Assembly (NCBI RefSeq): GCF_016909155.1
Contig: NZ_JAFBFG010000014.1
Location: 1-64,000 of the forward strand
Source: Chryseomicrobium aureum
GTDB taxonomy: Bacteria; Bacillota; Bacilli; Bacillales_A; Planococcaceae
DNA: 64,000 bases
Direction of reading: 5' to 3'
Position numbers and translations under genes: made by a program. Each line of letters begins with the position of its first letter. Position 1 is the stretch's first letter. The notes beneath the pieces are model-generated. The model saw only the letters and a list, made by a program, of their open reading frames with translations. It searched no databases and was not told the origin of the DNA. Positions 44,631-54,473 of the stretch are shown here, piece by piece.

Positions 44631-44735
44631 GCAACTTTAAGTTGCTTTATATTTATTATTATACGCAACTTAAAGTTGCTGTCAACCTTTTTACGCAACT
44701 TTTTGTTTCAATTATAGAAAGCAACTTTTTGTTGC
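44631..44735. promoter_or_regulatory. Four-operator switch region between divergent regulators
   Basis: Dyad GCAACTTNNNGTTGC occurs at 44631-44645, 44665-44679, 44695-44709 (one arm ends GTTTC) and 44721-44735, with centres 34, 30 and 26 bp apart. It resembles the multi-operator lysogeny switch of temperate phages. The 114-aa CI-like repressor encoded to the right is the likely ligand. Confidence 0.75.
44658..44685 (-). promoter_or_regulatory. Repressible leftward promoter
   Basis: Minus-strand -35 TTGACA (44680-44685), 16-bp spacer, -10 TATAAT (44658-44663). The spacer is almost exactly filled by operator 2 (44665-44679), so repressor and RNA polymerase must exclude each other. It drives the XRE/117-aa/PLD genes. 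Confidence 0.75.
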
Positions 44736-44779
44736 TATATAATCATTAACATAGATGATTCTGAAATGGGGATAATTAT

Positions 44780-45124
44780 ATGTTTTCTGATAGATTAAAA
44801 AAACTTAGGTCAAATAAAAAGATGTCTCAGCAAGAGGTGGCAAATTACTTAGGAATTACTCGCCAAGCTTACGGCAAGTACGAAAAAGAAAATGCTCAAC
44901 CCGATTTTGATTCATTAAAAAAATTATCTTCCTTGTTTGAAGTTTCCATTGACTACTTAATTACAGGAAATGAAAATACCCATTCCCCAGATGAGATGTG
45001 GAAAGAATTCCTTGATCCTAAGACTCAAATTTTTTTTAAAGATTTAAAGGATGCGCCCGAAGAGAAAATTGAAGAGTTAATTCGTTTTTGGGAATTTATT
45101 AAAGAGAGAGATAAAAATAAATAA
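44780..45124 (+). CDS. CI-like XRE repressor
   Basis: 114 aa. The N-terminal HTH (LKKLRSNKKMSQQEVANYLG, then TRQAYGKYEKENAQPD) is typical of SinR/CI-like repressors; an acidic C-terminal tail (about 70-114) follows. With the ImmA/IrrE protease encoded downstream it forms the ImmR/ImmA-type pair known from ICEBs1, in which the protease removes the repressor upon induction. ATG after GGGGAT. Divergent to the small XRE gene. Confidence 0.9.
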   Translation: MFSDRLKKLRSNKKMSQQEVANYLGITRQAYGKYEKENAQPDFDSLKKLSSLFEVSIDYLITGNENTHSPDEMWKEFLDPKTQIFFKDLKDAPEEKIEELIRFWEFIKERDKNK

Positions 45125-45149
45125 AGCCCTAATTATAGGGCTTTTCTTT
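45125..45149 (+). terminator. Terminator after the CI-like gene
   Basis: Stem AGCCCT/AGGGCT with a 6-nt loop, followed by TTTTCTTT, immediately after the repressor stop codon. It may limit read-through into the protease gene. Confidence 0.65.
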
Positions 45150-45192
45150 ATAACATAAAACCGAACATATATTCGCAAGGAGAGTGAAACTA

Positions 45193-45831
45193 ATGAAGTA
45201 TCAAACAACGTTATTAGAAGACTGGATTAAAGAATTTTATCTTAATATCGATATTTATTATCCTGACCAACTAGACTTGTTAAAAATTGCAGACCGCTTA
45301 GGTATTTTGGTTCACTTTGAGGAATTTTCTAGTCGTATATATAATGGTGAAATTATAATTGATTGTAGATTATCCCCAGAAGAACAATGGCAAGATTTTG
45401 CTCATGAACTTTGTCACTTATTAAGACAGGATGGTAACCAATTATTACTAATGTGTGATCCATTATTAGATTTACAAGAGGCAAAGGCAGACAATTTCTC
45501 ACTTCACTTCTGTGTACCAACATTTATGTTACTAAAATATAAGATTACTAATTATTTTAATGTTCAAGATGGAATTCCATTTGTTACGAAGAAATTTAAA
45601 GTTACACAAGAGTTTGCTAATAAGAGACTTATTCATTTTAGAAATCAGTTGCAATTATCAAAGTCAGATCAAGAAATTAGAGTGTACATGAATTCAATGT
45701 ATCCAAAATCCAACCCTGAAAATTGGTCTAGTGAAACTAAATCACTTTTGGACAAGCTTAAAAGGCAAATATCAAAAAAAAATCACCAAAAGGAGTTACA
45801 GTCTAATGCCAAAACAACGAGTATACTATGA
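45193..45831 (+). CDS. ImmA/IrrE-family metallo-endopeptidase
   Basis: 212 aa from the ATG at 45193 (AAGGAG 10 nt upstream; the GTG at 45184 is too close to it). The zinc motif HELCH is at residues 71-75 (DFAHELCHLLRQ), with a downstream acidic segment LQEAKADNFSLHF giving the third ligand region. Members cleave XRE-type repressors of mobile elements, derepressing them. Substrate is most likely the repressor encoded just upstream. Confidence 0.9.
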   Translation: MKYQTTLLEDWIKEFYLNIDIYYPDQLDLLKIADRLGILVHFEEFSSRIYNGEIIIDCRLSPEEQWQDFAHELCHLLRQDGNQLLLMCDPLLDLQEAKADNFSLHFCVPTFMLLKYKITNYFNVQDGIPFVTKKFKVTQEFANKRLIHFRNQLQLSKSDQEIRVYMNSMYPKSNPENWSSETKSLLDKLKRQISKKNHQKELQSNAKTTSIL

Positions 45832-46183
45832 TTATTTTGAAGGAAACCAAGTACCATTCTGGTATGTTTTGACTTTCAGACCCTTGGAAATTCCTTGGGA
45901 TCAGGAAACCTATTATTTTGAAGTTATTGCACCATTTGAATATTTTGAGAGAGATGATTTCGACGACTCAATAATGAGTGCAACAATAAATATAGAGGAT
46001 TTATTAACTAATAACCTACACGAATGCCAACTAGGTTTAAACCTTAATCAAATAAAGCAACGAATCCTTAAACATGGAGTTGAGCCTTGGCAAGTTAGCC
46101 AGTTTATTATTCAACTCCCAGACATTGAAGAGGTTTTGAAATTACTACCTAATGAGAGAAAAGCATCATTTATACTTGTTTAG
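45806..46183 (+). CDS. Uncharacterised protein of the integrative element
   Basis: 125 aa. The ATG at 45806 follows AAAGGAG and overlaps the protease gene by 26 nt in another frame. Sequence features: aromatic-rich N-terminus (VYYDYFEGNQVPFWYV), acidic middle (YFERDDFDDS), and C-terminal helices (EPWQVSQFIIQLPDIEEVL). I do not recognise a family. Lying between immA and int, it might be an excisionase-like or accessory factor, but it is not strongly basic as excisionases usually are. Confidence 0.65.
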   Translation: MPKQRVYYDYFEGNQVPFWYVLTFRPLEIPWDQETYYFEVIAPFEYFERDDFDDSIMSATINIEDLLTNNLHECQLGLNLNQIKQRILKHGVEPWQVSQFIIQLPDIEEVLKLLPNERKASFILV

Positions 46184-46201
46184 CTTATAGGAGGGATAAA
46201 T

Positions 46202-47401
46202 ATGTATTGCAGGGAACTAATAAAAGGTAAAAAATGGGTCTGTGTAGCTGACGGGCCCCGGGATCCAGTAACAGGAGAAAGAAAGCAAATATCACGTAGA
46301 GCTAAAACAAAAAAAGAAGCAGAAAAACGTGTACTTGATGCATTAAGAAAGCTACAGGAAGATGGAATTGATGAAAAAAGGATCAAAAAAATGCCTTTTG
46401 ATAAAGTAGCTATAGACTGGATGGAGCAGTATTCATTAACTGGAAAAAAGCGTAGCACCATAAGAATTAGAGAAAAAGAAATTAAAATTTTAAACCGTTA
46501 TATCGCAAAAGTTAACATAGACAAAATATCACATAAGATGTATCAAAAAATATTAAAAGATTTAACAGATAAAGATTATGCTAGAACTACTATTAGTGGT
46601 GTACATACTACAGCTGGCATGATTTTTAAATATGCAATTAAAGAAAAGCTAATTAAAGAAAGTCCGAGTATCGGGGCAGTAGTCCCTCAAAAAAGGCTTA
46701 CTGTAGAAGAAATTGAGAATAGTAACATTGAGGAAAAATATTTAGAAAGAGGCGAGCTTACAGAGTTTCTTTTAACAGTTAAAGAACATGGTCTCAATCT
46801 CGATTTAGAGACATTTTATCTTTTAGCATTCTCTGGGATGAGATCAGGTGAACTATGTGCTTTGAAGTGGTCTGATATTAACTTCAAAACAAAAGAGGTT
46901 CGAATCACTAAGACACTTTATAACGAGGACAACAATATGAGGAAATATGAGTTAACCCCTCCAAAGACTAAAGGATCAATTAGAACATTAGATTTAGATG
47001 TAGAGATAATAAATATGCTAAAAGCCCACAAGAAGAGACAAGCTAAACTTATTTTGGCTAACAGGCATAAATATGATGATTTTCACGATGAGAATTTTAT
47101 TTTCTGTAGAGAAAATGGATACCCCTTAATTCAAAAAAATATCGTTGTTCGAATGGAACGGCTTTTAGAAAAAACATCAATTAAAAAATATGCAACACCT
47201 CATATTTTCCGCCACACTCATATCAGTATGTATGCTGAGGCGGGTATCGACATTAAAACAATTATGAAGCGCGTTGGACATGATGATATGAAAACTACTT
47301 TAAAAATTTATACACATGTTACTGATAAAATGAAAGAGGATGCTTCACAAAAAGTCCATCAGACTTTCGGAAACATCCTCAAAATCGGAAATTCAAAATA
47401 A
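46202..47401 (+). CDS. int: Tyrosine recombinase / integrase
   Basis: 399 aa with an N-terminal arm-binding domain (about 1-55; WVCVADGPRDPVTGERKQIS). A core-binding SAM-like domain follows (about 65-165). The catalytic domain has Arg214 (SGMRSGELCALKW), His334 and Arg337 (PHIFRHTH), His360 (RVGHDD) and Tyr370 (KIYTHV). All catalytic residues are present. The gene ends 87 bp from the groEL stop, with the attachment sequence overlapping the groEL 3' end, the usual arrangement for an integrase next to its target. ATG after AGGAGG. Confidence 0.95.
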   Translation: MYCRELIKGKKWVCVADGPRDPVTGERKQISRRAKTKKEAEKRVLDALRKLQEDGIDEKRIKKMPFDKVAIDWMEQYSLTGKKRSTIRIREKEIKILNRYIAKVNIDKISHKMYQKILKDLTDKDYARTTISGVHTTAGMIFKYAIKEKLIKESPSIGAVVPQKRLTVEEIENSNIEEKYLERGELTEFLLTVKEHGLNLDLETFYLLAFSGMRSGELCALKWSDINFKTKEVRITKTLYNEDNNMRKYELTPPKTKGSIRTLDLDVEIINMLKAHKKRQAKLILANRHKYDDFHDENFIFCRENGYPLIQKNIVVRMERLLEKTSIKKYATPHIFRHTHISMYAEAGIDIKTIMKRVGHDDMKTTLKIYTHVTDKMKEDASQKVHQTFGNILKIGNSK

Positions 47402-47452
47402 ATGTTAGTGAAATGTGATTTTTTAAGACAGATTACCTAATGTAACACGCTT

Positions 47453-47477
47453 AAACCCTTGATATAACAAGGTTTTC
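47453..47477 (+). terminator. Hairpin between int and the attachment site
   Basis: AAACCCTTG/CAAGGTTTT stem with ATATAA loop just after int. Weak T-run on the plus strand; on the minus strand it is the only structure directly after groEL, so groEL may rely on it now. Confidence 0.4.
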
Positions 47478-47487
47478 GAGCGTTAAT

Positions 47488-49140
<1,653 letters not shown>

Positions 49141-49425
49141 TTATTGGATAACCGCTAAAATATCAGCTTCACGAAGAATAAGTAGTTCTTTACCGTCGTA
49201 CTTTACTTCTGTTCCTGCGTATTTTGAATACAAGACGCGATCCCCAACCTGCACATCTAATTCAGCACGTGTGCCGTTATCAAGGGTGCGACCCGTACCG
49301 ACAGCAAGTACTTTACCTTCTTGTGGCTTTTCCTTCGCAGAATCTGGAAGTACAATACCTGAAGCTGTTTTTTCTTCTGCCTCGACTAATTCGATAACAA
49401 TACGATCACCTAGTGGTTTTAACAA
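49141..49425 (-). CDS. groES: Co-chaperonin GroES (Hsp10)
   Basis: 94 aa. [12 protein letters not shown], the mobile-loop region [14 protein letters not shown] and the [13 protein letters not shown] block are all typical. The start codon is TTG, 9 nt after GGAGG. It lies 18 nt upstream of groEL in the same operon. Confidence 0.97.
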   Translation of the reverse strand: MLKPLGDRIVIELVEAEEKTASGIVLPDSAKEKPQEGKVLAVGTGRTLDNGTRAELDVQVGDRVLYSKYAGTEVKYDGKELLILREADILAVIQ

Positions 49426-49461
49426 ATGAAACGACCTCCCTGATAAATGGTAAATGATTTA

Positions 49462-49488
49462 TTAGCACTCTCACTCACAGAGTGCTAA
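49462..49488. promoter_or_regulatory. CIRCE operator
   Basis: TTAGCACTC-N9-GAGTGCTAA, a perfect match to the HrcA-binding consensus, between promoter and groES start. Confidence 0.97.
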
Positions 49489-49498
49489 CACAATTCTT

Positions 49499-49527
49499 AT
49501 AATAATAAACGACAGGAACGATTGCAA
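49499..49527 (-). promoter_or_regulatory. groESL promoter
   Basis: Minus-strand -35 TTGCAA (49522-49527), 17-bp spacer, -10 TATTAT (49499-49504), immediately upstream of CIRCE. Confidence 0.7.
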
Positions 49528-49607
49528 GTCAGAAGGTGAATTTTTGGCTAAATTTTTTTCATGCGTTACAATAGAAGAACCACAGCTCAGAAAGGACTTA
49601 CCTATAC

Positions 49608-50348
49608 ATGTCACATCAAAAAATAGCATTCTCTTTGCTGATTACCTACGTCATCATGCAACTCGCAGGTGCAGTCGGCCCAATCCCGCTCCTCTTTCTC
49701 TTTGAAAGCATGGGTGTAGAAGACCCTAGGATGCAAGCAGTCGGCTGGTGGATCTTTTCTAGCATGCTCGCAGCAGTAATTATCTTCTTCTATTTCATTC
49801 GAAAAGATAAAACATTTCTAAAACCACTTGGCCCGAAACCCGCCTCGAACTTTGGCGTACTTGGCTGGGGTATCGCAGGATTCTTCATGGTGCTGTTTGG
49901 ACAAGCAGGTGCTGCTTGGATTGAGCAATTGATTGGAATTGAACCAGGTTCTGAAAATACAGCACTGTTCATCGAAATCGCACGCTCGGTGCCTGTCGTC
50001 ATTTTTGCGATTGCAATTTTCGCACCAATTTTAGAAGAAATCTTGTTCCGTCGTATCTTATTCGGCATGCTGCTTCCAAAGACCAATTTCTTTATTGCAG
50101 CACTCATCAGTTCCGTGATGTTCGGGATCATTCACTTTGAACTGAGCCACATTCTACTGTATTCGGTCTCTGGTTTTATATTCGCGTTTATTTACTACAA
50201 AACAAAACGCATTGCAGCATCCATCATTGCACACATGCTGTTGAACGGATTTGTTGTCCTCGTTCAATTCTTTAGAGAAGACTTAGAACGCTTTGCAGAA
50301 CGCCAAGGCCAATTGTTCATCCAGTTCTTCATTCAATTCCTGACATAA
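49608..50348 (+). CDS. CPBP-family intramembrane glutamic protease (YdiL-like)
   Basis: 246 aa with multiple membrane helices. CPBP motifs: EEILFRRILFG (EExxxR) and the later His motif FGIIHFELSHI, followed by HMLLNG. Members include prenyl-protein proteases and bacteriocin self-immunity proteins. The same gene neighbours groES in B. subtilis (ydiL). ATG after AAAGGAC. Confidence 0.88.
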   Translation: MSHQKIAFSLLITYVIMQLAGAVGPIPLLFLFESMGVEDPRMQAVGWWIFSSMLAAVIIFFYFIRKDKTFLKPLGPKPASNFGVLGWGIAGFFMVLFGQAGAAWIEQLIGIEPGSENTALFIEIARSVPVVIFAIAIFAPILEEILFRRILFGMLLPKTNFFIAALISSVMFGIIHFELSHILLYSVSGFIFAFIYYKTKRIAASIIAHMLLNGFVVLVQFFREDLERFAERQGQLFIQFFIQFLT

Positions 50349-50350
50349 AA

Positions 50351-50376
50351 AAAGACCATCCGCGGATGGTCTTTTA
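50351..50376. terminator. Bidirectional terminator between the CPBP gene and tatC
   Basis: Perfect palindromic stem AAAAGACCATCC/GGATGGTCTTTT with T-runs on both strands, between convergent genes. Confidence 0.88.
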
Positions 50377-51141
50377 CTTCGTCTGATGAAGTTGCTGTTC
50401 TTCAAGCTTTCGTTTTGCCTCAGCCGCCAAATACTTCCGGTACCCGACACGCGAAATCGCGATACTGATCTCATATAAGATAAACAGTGGGACGGATGTA
50501 AAGAGATGCGAGACAAGGTCTGGTGGCGTAATAAATGCCGCGATGACAAATAATACAAAGTACGCCATCTTCCGCGCTTTTACGAGCATCTGTGGATTCA
50601 CAAGTCCAAGACGCGTCAAAAATAACAACACTATGGGTAGTTGAAAGATTATCCCAAACGGAATCGTAATCTGGAAAATGAAATTAAAGTAATCGTTGAT
50701 ACTGATAATCTGTGTAATTCCAAGTTCTGTTGCAAGTCCCGTCATAAAGGTCATGAGGTAAGGGAACAACAAGAAATACGAGAACGATACCCCGCCAAGA
50801 AACAATAGAAAAGCGAACGGGATATAGCTCAGTGTGGCACGTCGCTCCTGCTCTTGCAGTCCTGGGCTTACAAATGCCCACAGTTGGTACGAGATAATCG
50901 GAGACGTAAACGTAAAGGCTAGAAACAACACTACTTTCAGGTAAATCAAAAATGGATCAACGACCTGTAAAGCATTTAACGTAATATTTTGAGCGGGTTC
51001 CGCATTTTGTAAATAGTTTATCAATGGTTTCGCTAAAAAAAAGCTACCAATCACAGCAATCGTTAGGAAGAAGACCATAACAAACAACCGTTTTCGGAGC
51101 TCATCTAAATGTTCCACCACTGTAAATTCATTATTATTCAT
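50374..51141 (-). CDS. tatC: Sec-independent translocase TatC
   Basis: 255 aa, six helices. N-terminal VEHLDELRKRLFV is the conserved signal-binding start, and the FxSPI segment reads FTSPIISYQLWAFVSPGLQ. Recognises twin-arginine signal peptides and, with TatA, forms the minimal bifunctional TatA-TatC system of Gram-positives. Downstream of tatA on the same strand. Confidence 0.96.
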   Translation of the reverse strand: MNNNEFTVVEHLDELRKRLFVMVFFLTIAVIGSFFLAKPLINYLQNAEPAQNITLNALQVVDPFLIYLKVVLFLAFTFTSPIISYQLWAFVSPGLQEQERRATLSYIPFAFLLFLGGVSFSYFLLFPYLMTFMTGLATELGITQIISINDYFNFIFQITIPFGIIFQLPIVLLFLTRLGLVNPQMLVKARKMAYFVLFVIAAFITPPDLVSHLFTSVPLFILYEISIAISRVGYRKYLAAEAKRKLEEQQLHQTK

Positions 51142-51162
51142 GAAAGAACATCCTAACTTAAC

Positions 51163-51366
51163 TTACTTCACGTCAGATTTCGGTGGATCTACTTTTTTAA
51201 CATCATCATCGTCGTCATCTGCTAAGCCTTTTGTAGCCGTCTTAAATTCACGCAAAGTTGAACCCATAGCGCGTCCAAGCTCTGGTAATTTTTTCGGCCC
51301 GAACAAAAGAAGTGCAACGATACCAATAACAATTAAGCTAATTGGACCTGCTCCCATTGCGGGCAC
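51163..51366 (-). CDS. tatA: Sec-independent translocase TatA
   Basis: 67 aa. One N-terminal helix followed by the conserved [23 protein letters not shown] amphipathic region (read here in two parts) and an acidic tail with DDDDD and lysines. Pore-forming Tat component. ATG after AAGGAGG; 21 nt upstream of tatC. Confidence 0.95.
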   Translation of the reverse strand: MPAMGAGPISLIVIGIVALLLFGPKKLPELGRAMGSTLREFKTATKGLADDDDDDVKKVDPPKSDVK

Positions 51367-51450
51367 CTCCTTAAGTAGTATGCCTTCATCTTACATCATT
51401 TACTAGCAATTTGCTATTTCTACACAGACCCCAGATGTGACAGTTTAACG

Positions 51451-52086
51451 TCAACTGTGATTACGAATCATATAAATCAGCGTCTGTAATTCAACAGATA
51501 AATCAATCGTCTGTACACGAATCGAAGGACTGACATTCAAACGGACAGGTGTAAAGTTCAGAATTCCCTTAATCCCTGTCGCTTCAAGCCGTTCTGCTGT
51601 CTGTTGTGCCGTTCGACTCGGAACTGTTAAAATACATAACTCGATTCCGAATTCATGAATCTTGTCTTCTAATACATCGGGATGAAAAACAGGAATTCCT
51701 GACTTCGTCTTTCCTTCAAGTGGCGCGTGTGTATCAAAGGCGACGACAATCCGTGTGTTGTGGTTCTTGTGGAAATTGTAATTTAAAAATGCTGTCCCTA
51801 AGTTTCCCACACCAATCAAAGCAACATTTGTGGCCTCATCTTGATCGAGTGTTTGGCGGAAAAACTGCAAGAGATGCTCGACATCATAGCCATAGCCTTT
51901 CTTTCCAAGTGCCCCGAAGTGCGAGAAGTCCCGACGGATCGTTGCAGAATCGATATTCATCGCATCGCTCAGTTCTTGAGACGATACGCGGGTCTGTCCG
52001 GCTTTATGAAAGTTTTGCAAAAATCGATAATATAAAGGCAGACGCTTTGTCGTTGCCTGAGGTATTTTTTGTTTGTCAGCTGTCAC
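51451..52086 (-). CDS. rex: Redox-sensing repressor Rex
   Basis: 211 aa. N-terminal winged helix ([20 protein letters not shown]) and C-terminal Rossmann domain with [14 protein letters not shown], which binds NADH/NAD+. Represses fermentation and respiration genes when NADH is low. Position next to tatA matches ydiH of B. subtilis. Starts with GTG after GGAGGC. Confidence 0.96.
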   Translation of the reverse strand: MTADKQKIPQATTKRLPLYYRFLQNFHKAGQTRVSSQELSDAMNIDSATIRRDFSHFGALGKKGYGYDVEHLLQFFRQTLDQDEATNVALIGVGNLGTAFLNYNFHKNHNTRIVVAFDTHAPLEGKTKSGIPVFHPDVLEDKIHEFGIELCILTVPSRTAQQTAERLEATGIKGILNFTPVRLNVSPSIRVQTIDLSVELQTLIYMIRNHS

Positions 52087-52205
52087 TCTGTTCGCCTCCT
52101 GTAAATCAGCTTTATCTTACACCTAGCTGAGTTTCCTGTAAAGCAGGCACATTGCCGAGTGGCGTACTATCCAGTACACTTATAGAAGAGAATAGAGGTG
52201 GTCGC

Positions 52206-54137
52206 ATGATCGTACTACAAGTACAAAATATAACAAAATCCTTCGCAGGCGAAGAGGTTTTGATCAATTGTAAATTAGAAGTCAAAGAACGTGAGCGTGT
52301 CGCACTAGTCGGCCGCAATGGTGCAGGAAAATCAACGCTTTTGAAAATTATTGCAGGTGAGATGAGTTACGACTCCGGAGAAATCGTCATGCCAAAAAAC
52401 AAGACATTTGGCTATTTGGAGCAACACTCTGGTCTCGACAGTCCCCTATCCATTTGGGCTGAGATGATGACTGTGTTCGAACCCATCAAAAAACAAGAGG
52501 CTACACTGCGCGAACTTGAGCACCAAATGGCCGACCCGGACGTTTACAACAACCCGGAACTTTATGCAAAAGTGACGCAAGACTATGACCGACTACAACA
52601 AGACTTTAAAGACGCAGGCGGCTTCCGCTATGAAAGTGACACACGGTCCATTTTACACGGACTTCAGTTCTACCCAGAAGACTATGACAAACCTGTGCAG
52701 TCCCTCTCCGGTGGACAACGGACCCGTTTAGCGCTCGCAAAACAACTGCTCATTCAGCCGGACTTGCTGCTTTTAGACGAGCCAACCAACCACTTGGATA
52801 TTGAAACGCTCGGCTTTTTAGAAAATTATTTGAAGAACTACCCGGGCTCTATTGTCATCGTCTCCCATGACCGCTACTTTTTAGATCAAGTGACGAATCT
52901 CGTGTACGAGATCTCACGCCGGAAAATGACCCGTTATGTCGGAAACTATTCTGCGTACCTTGAACAAAAGGCGCTGGATTACGAAAAAGATGTGAAGACC
53001 TTTGAACGCCAACAAGAAGAAAAAGCGAAACTTGAAGATTTCATCAGTCGTAACTTGGCACGTGCTTCTACAACGAAGATGGCTCAGTCACGACGTAAAG
53101 TATTGGAAAAGACCGATTGGATGGACTCTCCTGCTGGCGATGAAAAGTCTGCATCTTTTGGCTTCTCCATCGAACGTGAAAGTGGCAATGATGTACTTCG
53201 TATCGACAATCTTGCTATTGGCTACGAATCTAAACAAGTCGCATCTGGCATTACGTTTCCTATCTATAAGAAAGACCGCATCGCGCTGATTGGTCCGAAC
53301 GGAATCGGCAAATCGACGTTGCTGAAGACAGTGATGAAAAAAGTACCTGCTTTTGAAGGTACGGTTCATTACGGAACCAATGTACAATTTGGCTACTACG
53401 ATCAAGATCAGGCAGATTTAAAATCATCCAAGTCTGTCTTGCAAGAGCTTTGGGACGAGTGGCCGATGTTAAATGAAAAAGACGTGCGGAACGCTCTTGG
53501 TCGCTTCTTGTTTTCAGGTGACGATGTGCTGAAACCTGTCACTTCTTTATCTGGAGGAGAAAAAGGACGACTTGCTCTAGCAAAATTAATGCTGGTAAAA
53601 GCGAATACACTTGTGTTGGATGAGCCGACGAACCACTTGGATCTTGATAGCAAAGAAGTCCTCGAGAATGCCCTGCTCGATTTTCCGGGAACACTATTGT
53701 TTGTTTCCCATGACCGGTACTTTATCAACCGTATTGCCACAAAAGTTGTGGAGCTCTCACCTACAGGCAGTCATGTCTATTTAGGTGATTACGATTATTA
53801 TCTAGAAAAGAAAGAAGAAGAGCTCGAACTTAAACAGCTAGCTCAGATAGAAGCAAACCAATCTATTCCTACTCCCGTTGTCACGACAACACAGATTGAT
53901 AAGTCTGCGAAAAAACGCGAACGTCAAATCACGCGTCGTGTAACAGAGCTCGAAGATCAATTAGCCGTTCTCGAACAAAAGAAAGCAGTGATTGAAGAGG
54001 AGCTATGCAAACCGGAAGTATTCGGTGACCACGAACAAGTAGCATCGCTCAATGCAGAACTTGAAGTCATACAAGACGAGCATGACACGCTGTCAATGGA
54101 GTGGCTTGAGTTGCAAGAAGAGCTTGAAACGTTGTAA
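52206..54137 (+). CDS. ABC-F family ATPase (YdiF-like)
   Basis: 643 aa, two ABC domains in one chain: Walker A GRNGAGKST and GPNGIGKST, signatures LSGGQRTRLALA and LSGGEKGRLALA, both followed by LDEPTNHLD. There are no membrane helices. A linker of charged helices separates the domains and a coiled-coil C-terminal domain (about 555-643) follows, as in ribosome-associated translation factors of the ABC-F type. The ATG at 52206 follows AGAGGTGG. Syntenic with ydiF of B. subtilis. Confidence 0.92.
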   Translation: MIVLQVQNITKSFAGEEVLINCKLEVKERERVALVGRNGAGKSTLLKIIAGEMSYDSGEIVMPKNKTFGYLEQHSGLDSPLSIWAEMMTVFEPIKKQEATLRELEHQMADPDVYNNPELYAKVTQDYDRLQQDFKDAGGFRYESDTRSILHGLQFYPEDYDKPVQSLSGGQRTRLALAKQLLIQPDLLLLDEPTNHLDIETLGFLENYLKNYPGSIVIVSHDRYFLDQVTNLVYEISRRKMTRYVGNYSAYLEQKALDYEKDVKTFERQQEEKAKLEDFISRNLARASTTKMAQSRRKVLEKTDWMDSPAGDEKSASFGFSIERESGNDVLRIDNLAIGYESKQVASGITFPIYKKDRIALIGPNGIGKSTLLKTVMKKVPAFEGTVHYGTNVQFGYYDQDQADLKSSKSVLQELWDEWPMLNEKDVRNALGRFLFSGDDVLKPVTSLSGGEKGRLALAKLMLVKANTLVLDEPTNHLDLDSKEVLENALLDFPGTLLFVSHDRYFINRIATKVVELSPTGSHVYLGDYDYYLEKKEEELELKQLAQIEANQSIPTPVVTTTQIDKSAKKRERQITRRVTELEDQLAVLEQKKAVIEEELCKPEVFGDHEQVASLNAELEVIQDEHDTLSMEWLELQEELETL

Positions 54138-54138
54138 C

Positions 54139-54170
54139 AGGACCAGCATTCGTGCTGGTTCTTTTTTATT
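54139..54170 (+). terminator. Terminator after the ABC-F gene
   Basis: Stem AGGACCAGCA/TGCTGGTTCT with a short loop followed by TTTTTT. Confidence 0.85.
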
Positions 54171-54218
54171 CGACAAGAAGCATCTACATATTGGTCAAGA
54201 GGCAATTTAAAAAAGTTT

Positions 54219-54388
54219 TTTTCCACAGATTTGCACACATTGAAAATGGCTTTAAATAAACTATCAACAGACTTATACACATTATCCACAGGTGTTTTTT
54301 ATGGTTTTGCAGTTTCATACACAAAATACACCCACTATATATTGTGTTATCCATAGTTATGCACAAGTTACCCACAAATTGTGCATAA
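54219..54388. promoter_or_regulatory. DnaA-box cluster
   Basis: A 170-bp gene-free stretch packed with DnaA boxes: TTTTCCACA (54219), TTATACACA (54273) directly abutting the perfect TTATCCACA (54282), TTATCCATA (54347), TTATGCACA (54357), TTACCCACA (54368), and TTATGCACA on the other strand (54380-54388). B. subtilis has DnaA-binding clusters that restrain replication initiation, one of them reported near gcp (tsaD), the same location. It is not an origin: no dnaA/dnaN genes are nearby. Confidence 0.8.
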
Positions 54389-54473
54389 GTACAGACGTTC
54401 CCTCTTGACGAATGATGTCACATTTGATAAAAGACTGTAATCTTTGTAATAAAAAAGACCGTAGAGAATTTCT

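Noticed and set aside
44631-44735. CRISPR-like array of short repeats
   Set aside because: The repeats are 15-bp dyads with unequal 11-19 bp gaps in a divergent promoter region and no cas genes; operators explain them.
54184-54375. Short minus-strand frames in the gap before tsaD
   Set aside because: They arise from the DnaA-box-rich sequence and have no coding signals.
54219-54388. Chromosomal origin of replication
   Set aside because: DnaA boxes are dense, but dnaA, dnaN and other origin genes are absent and a control cluster is known at the equivalent place in B. subtilis.
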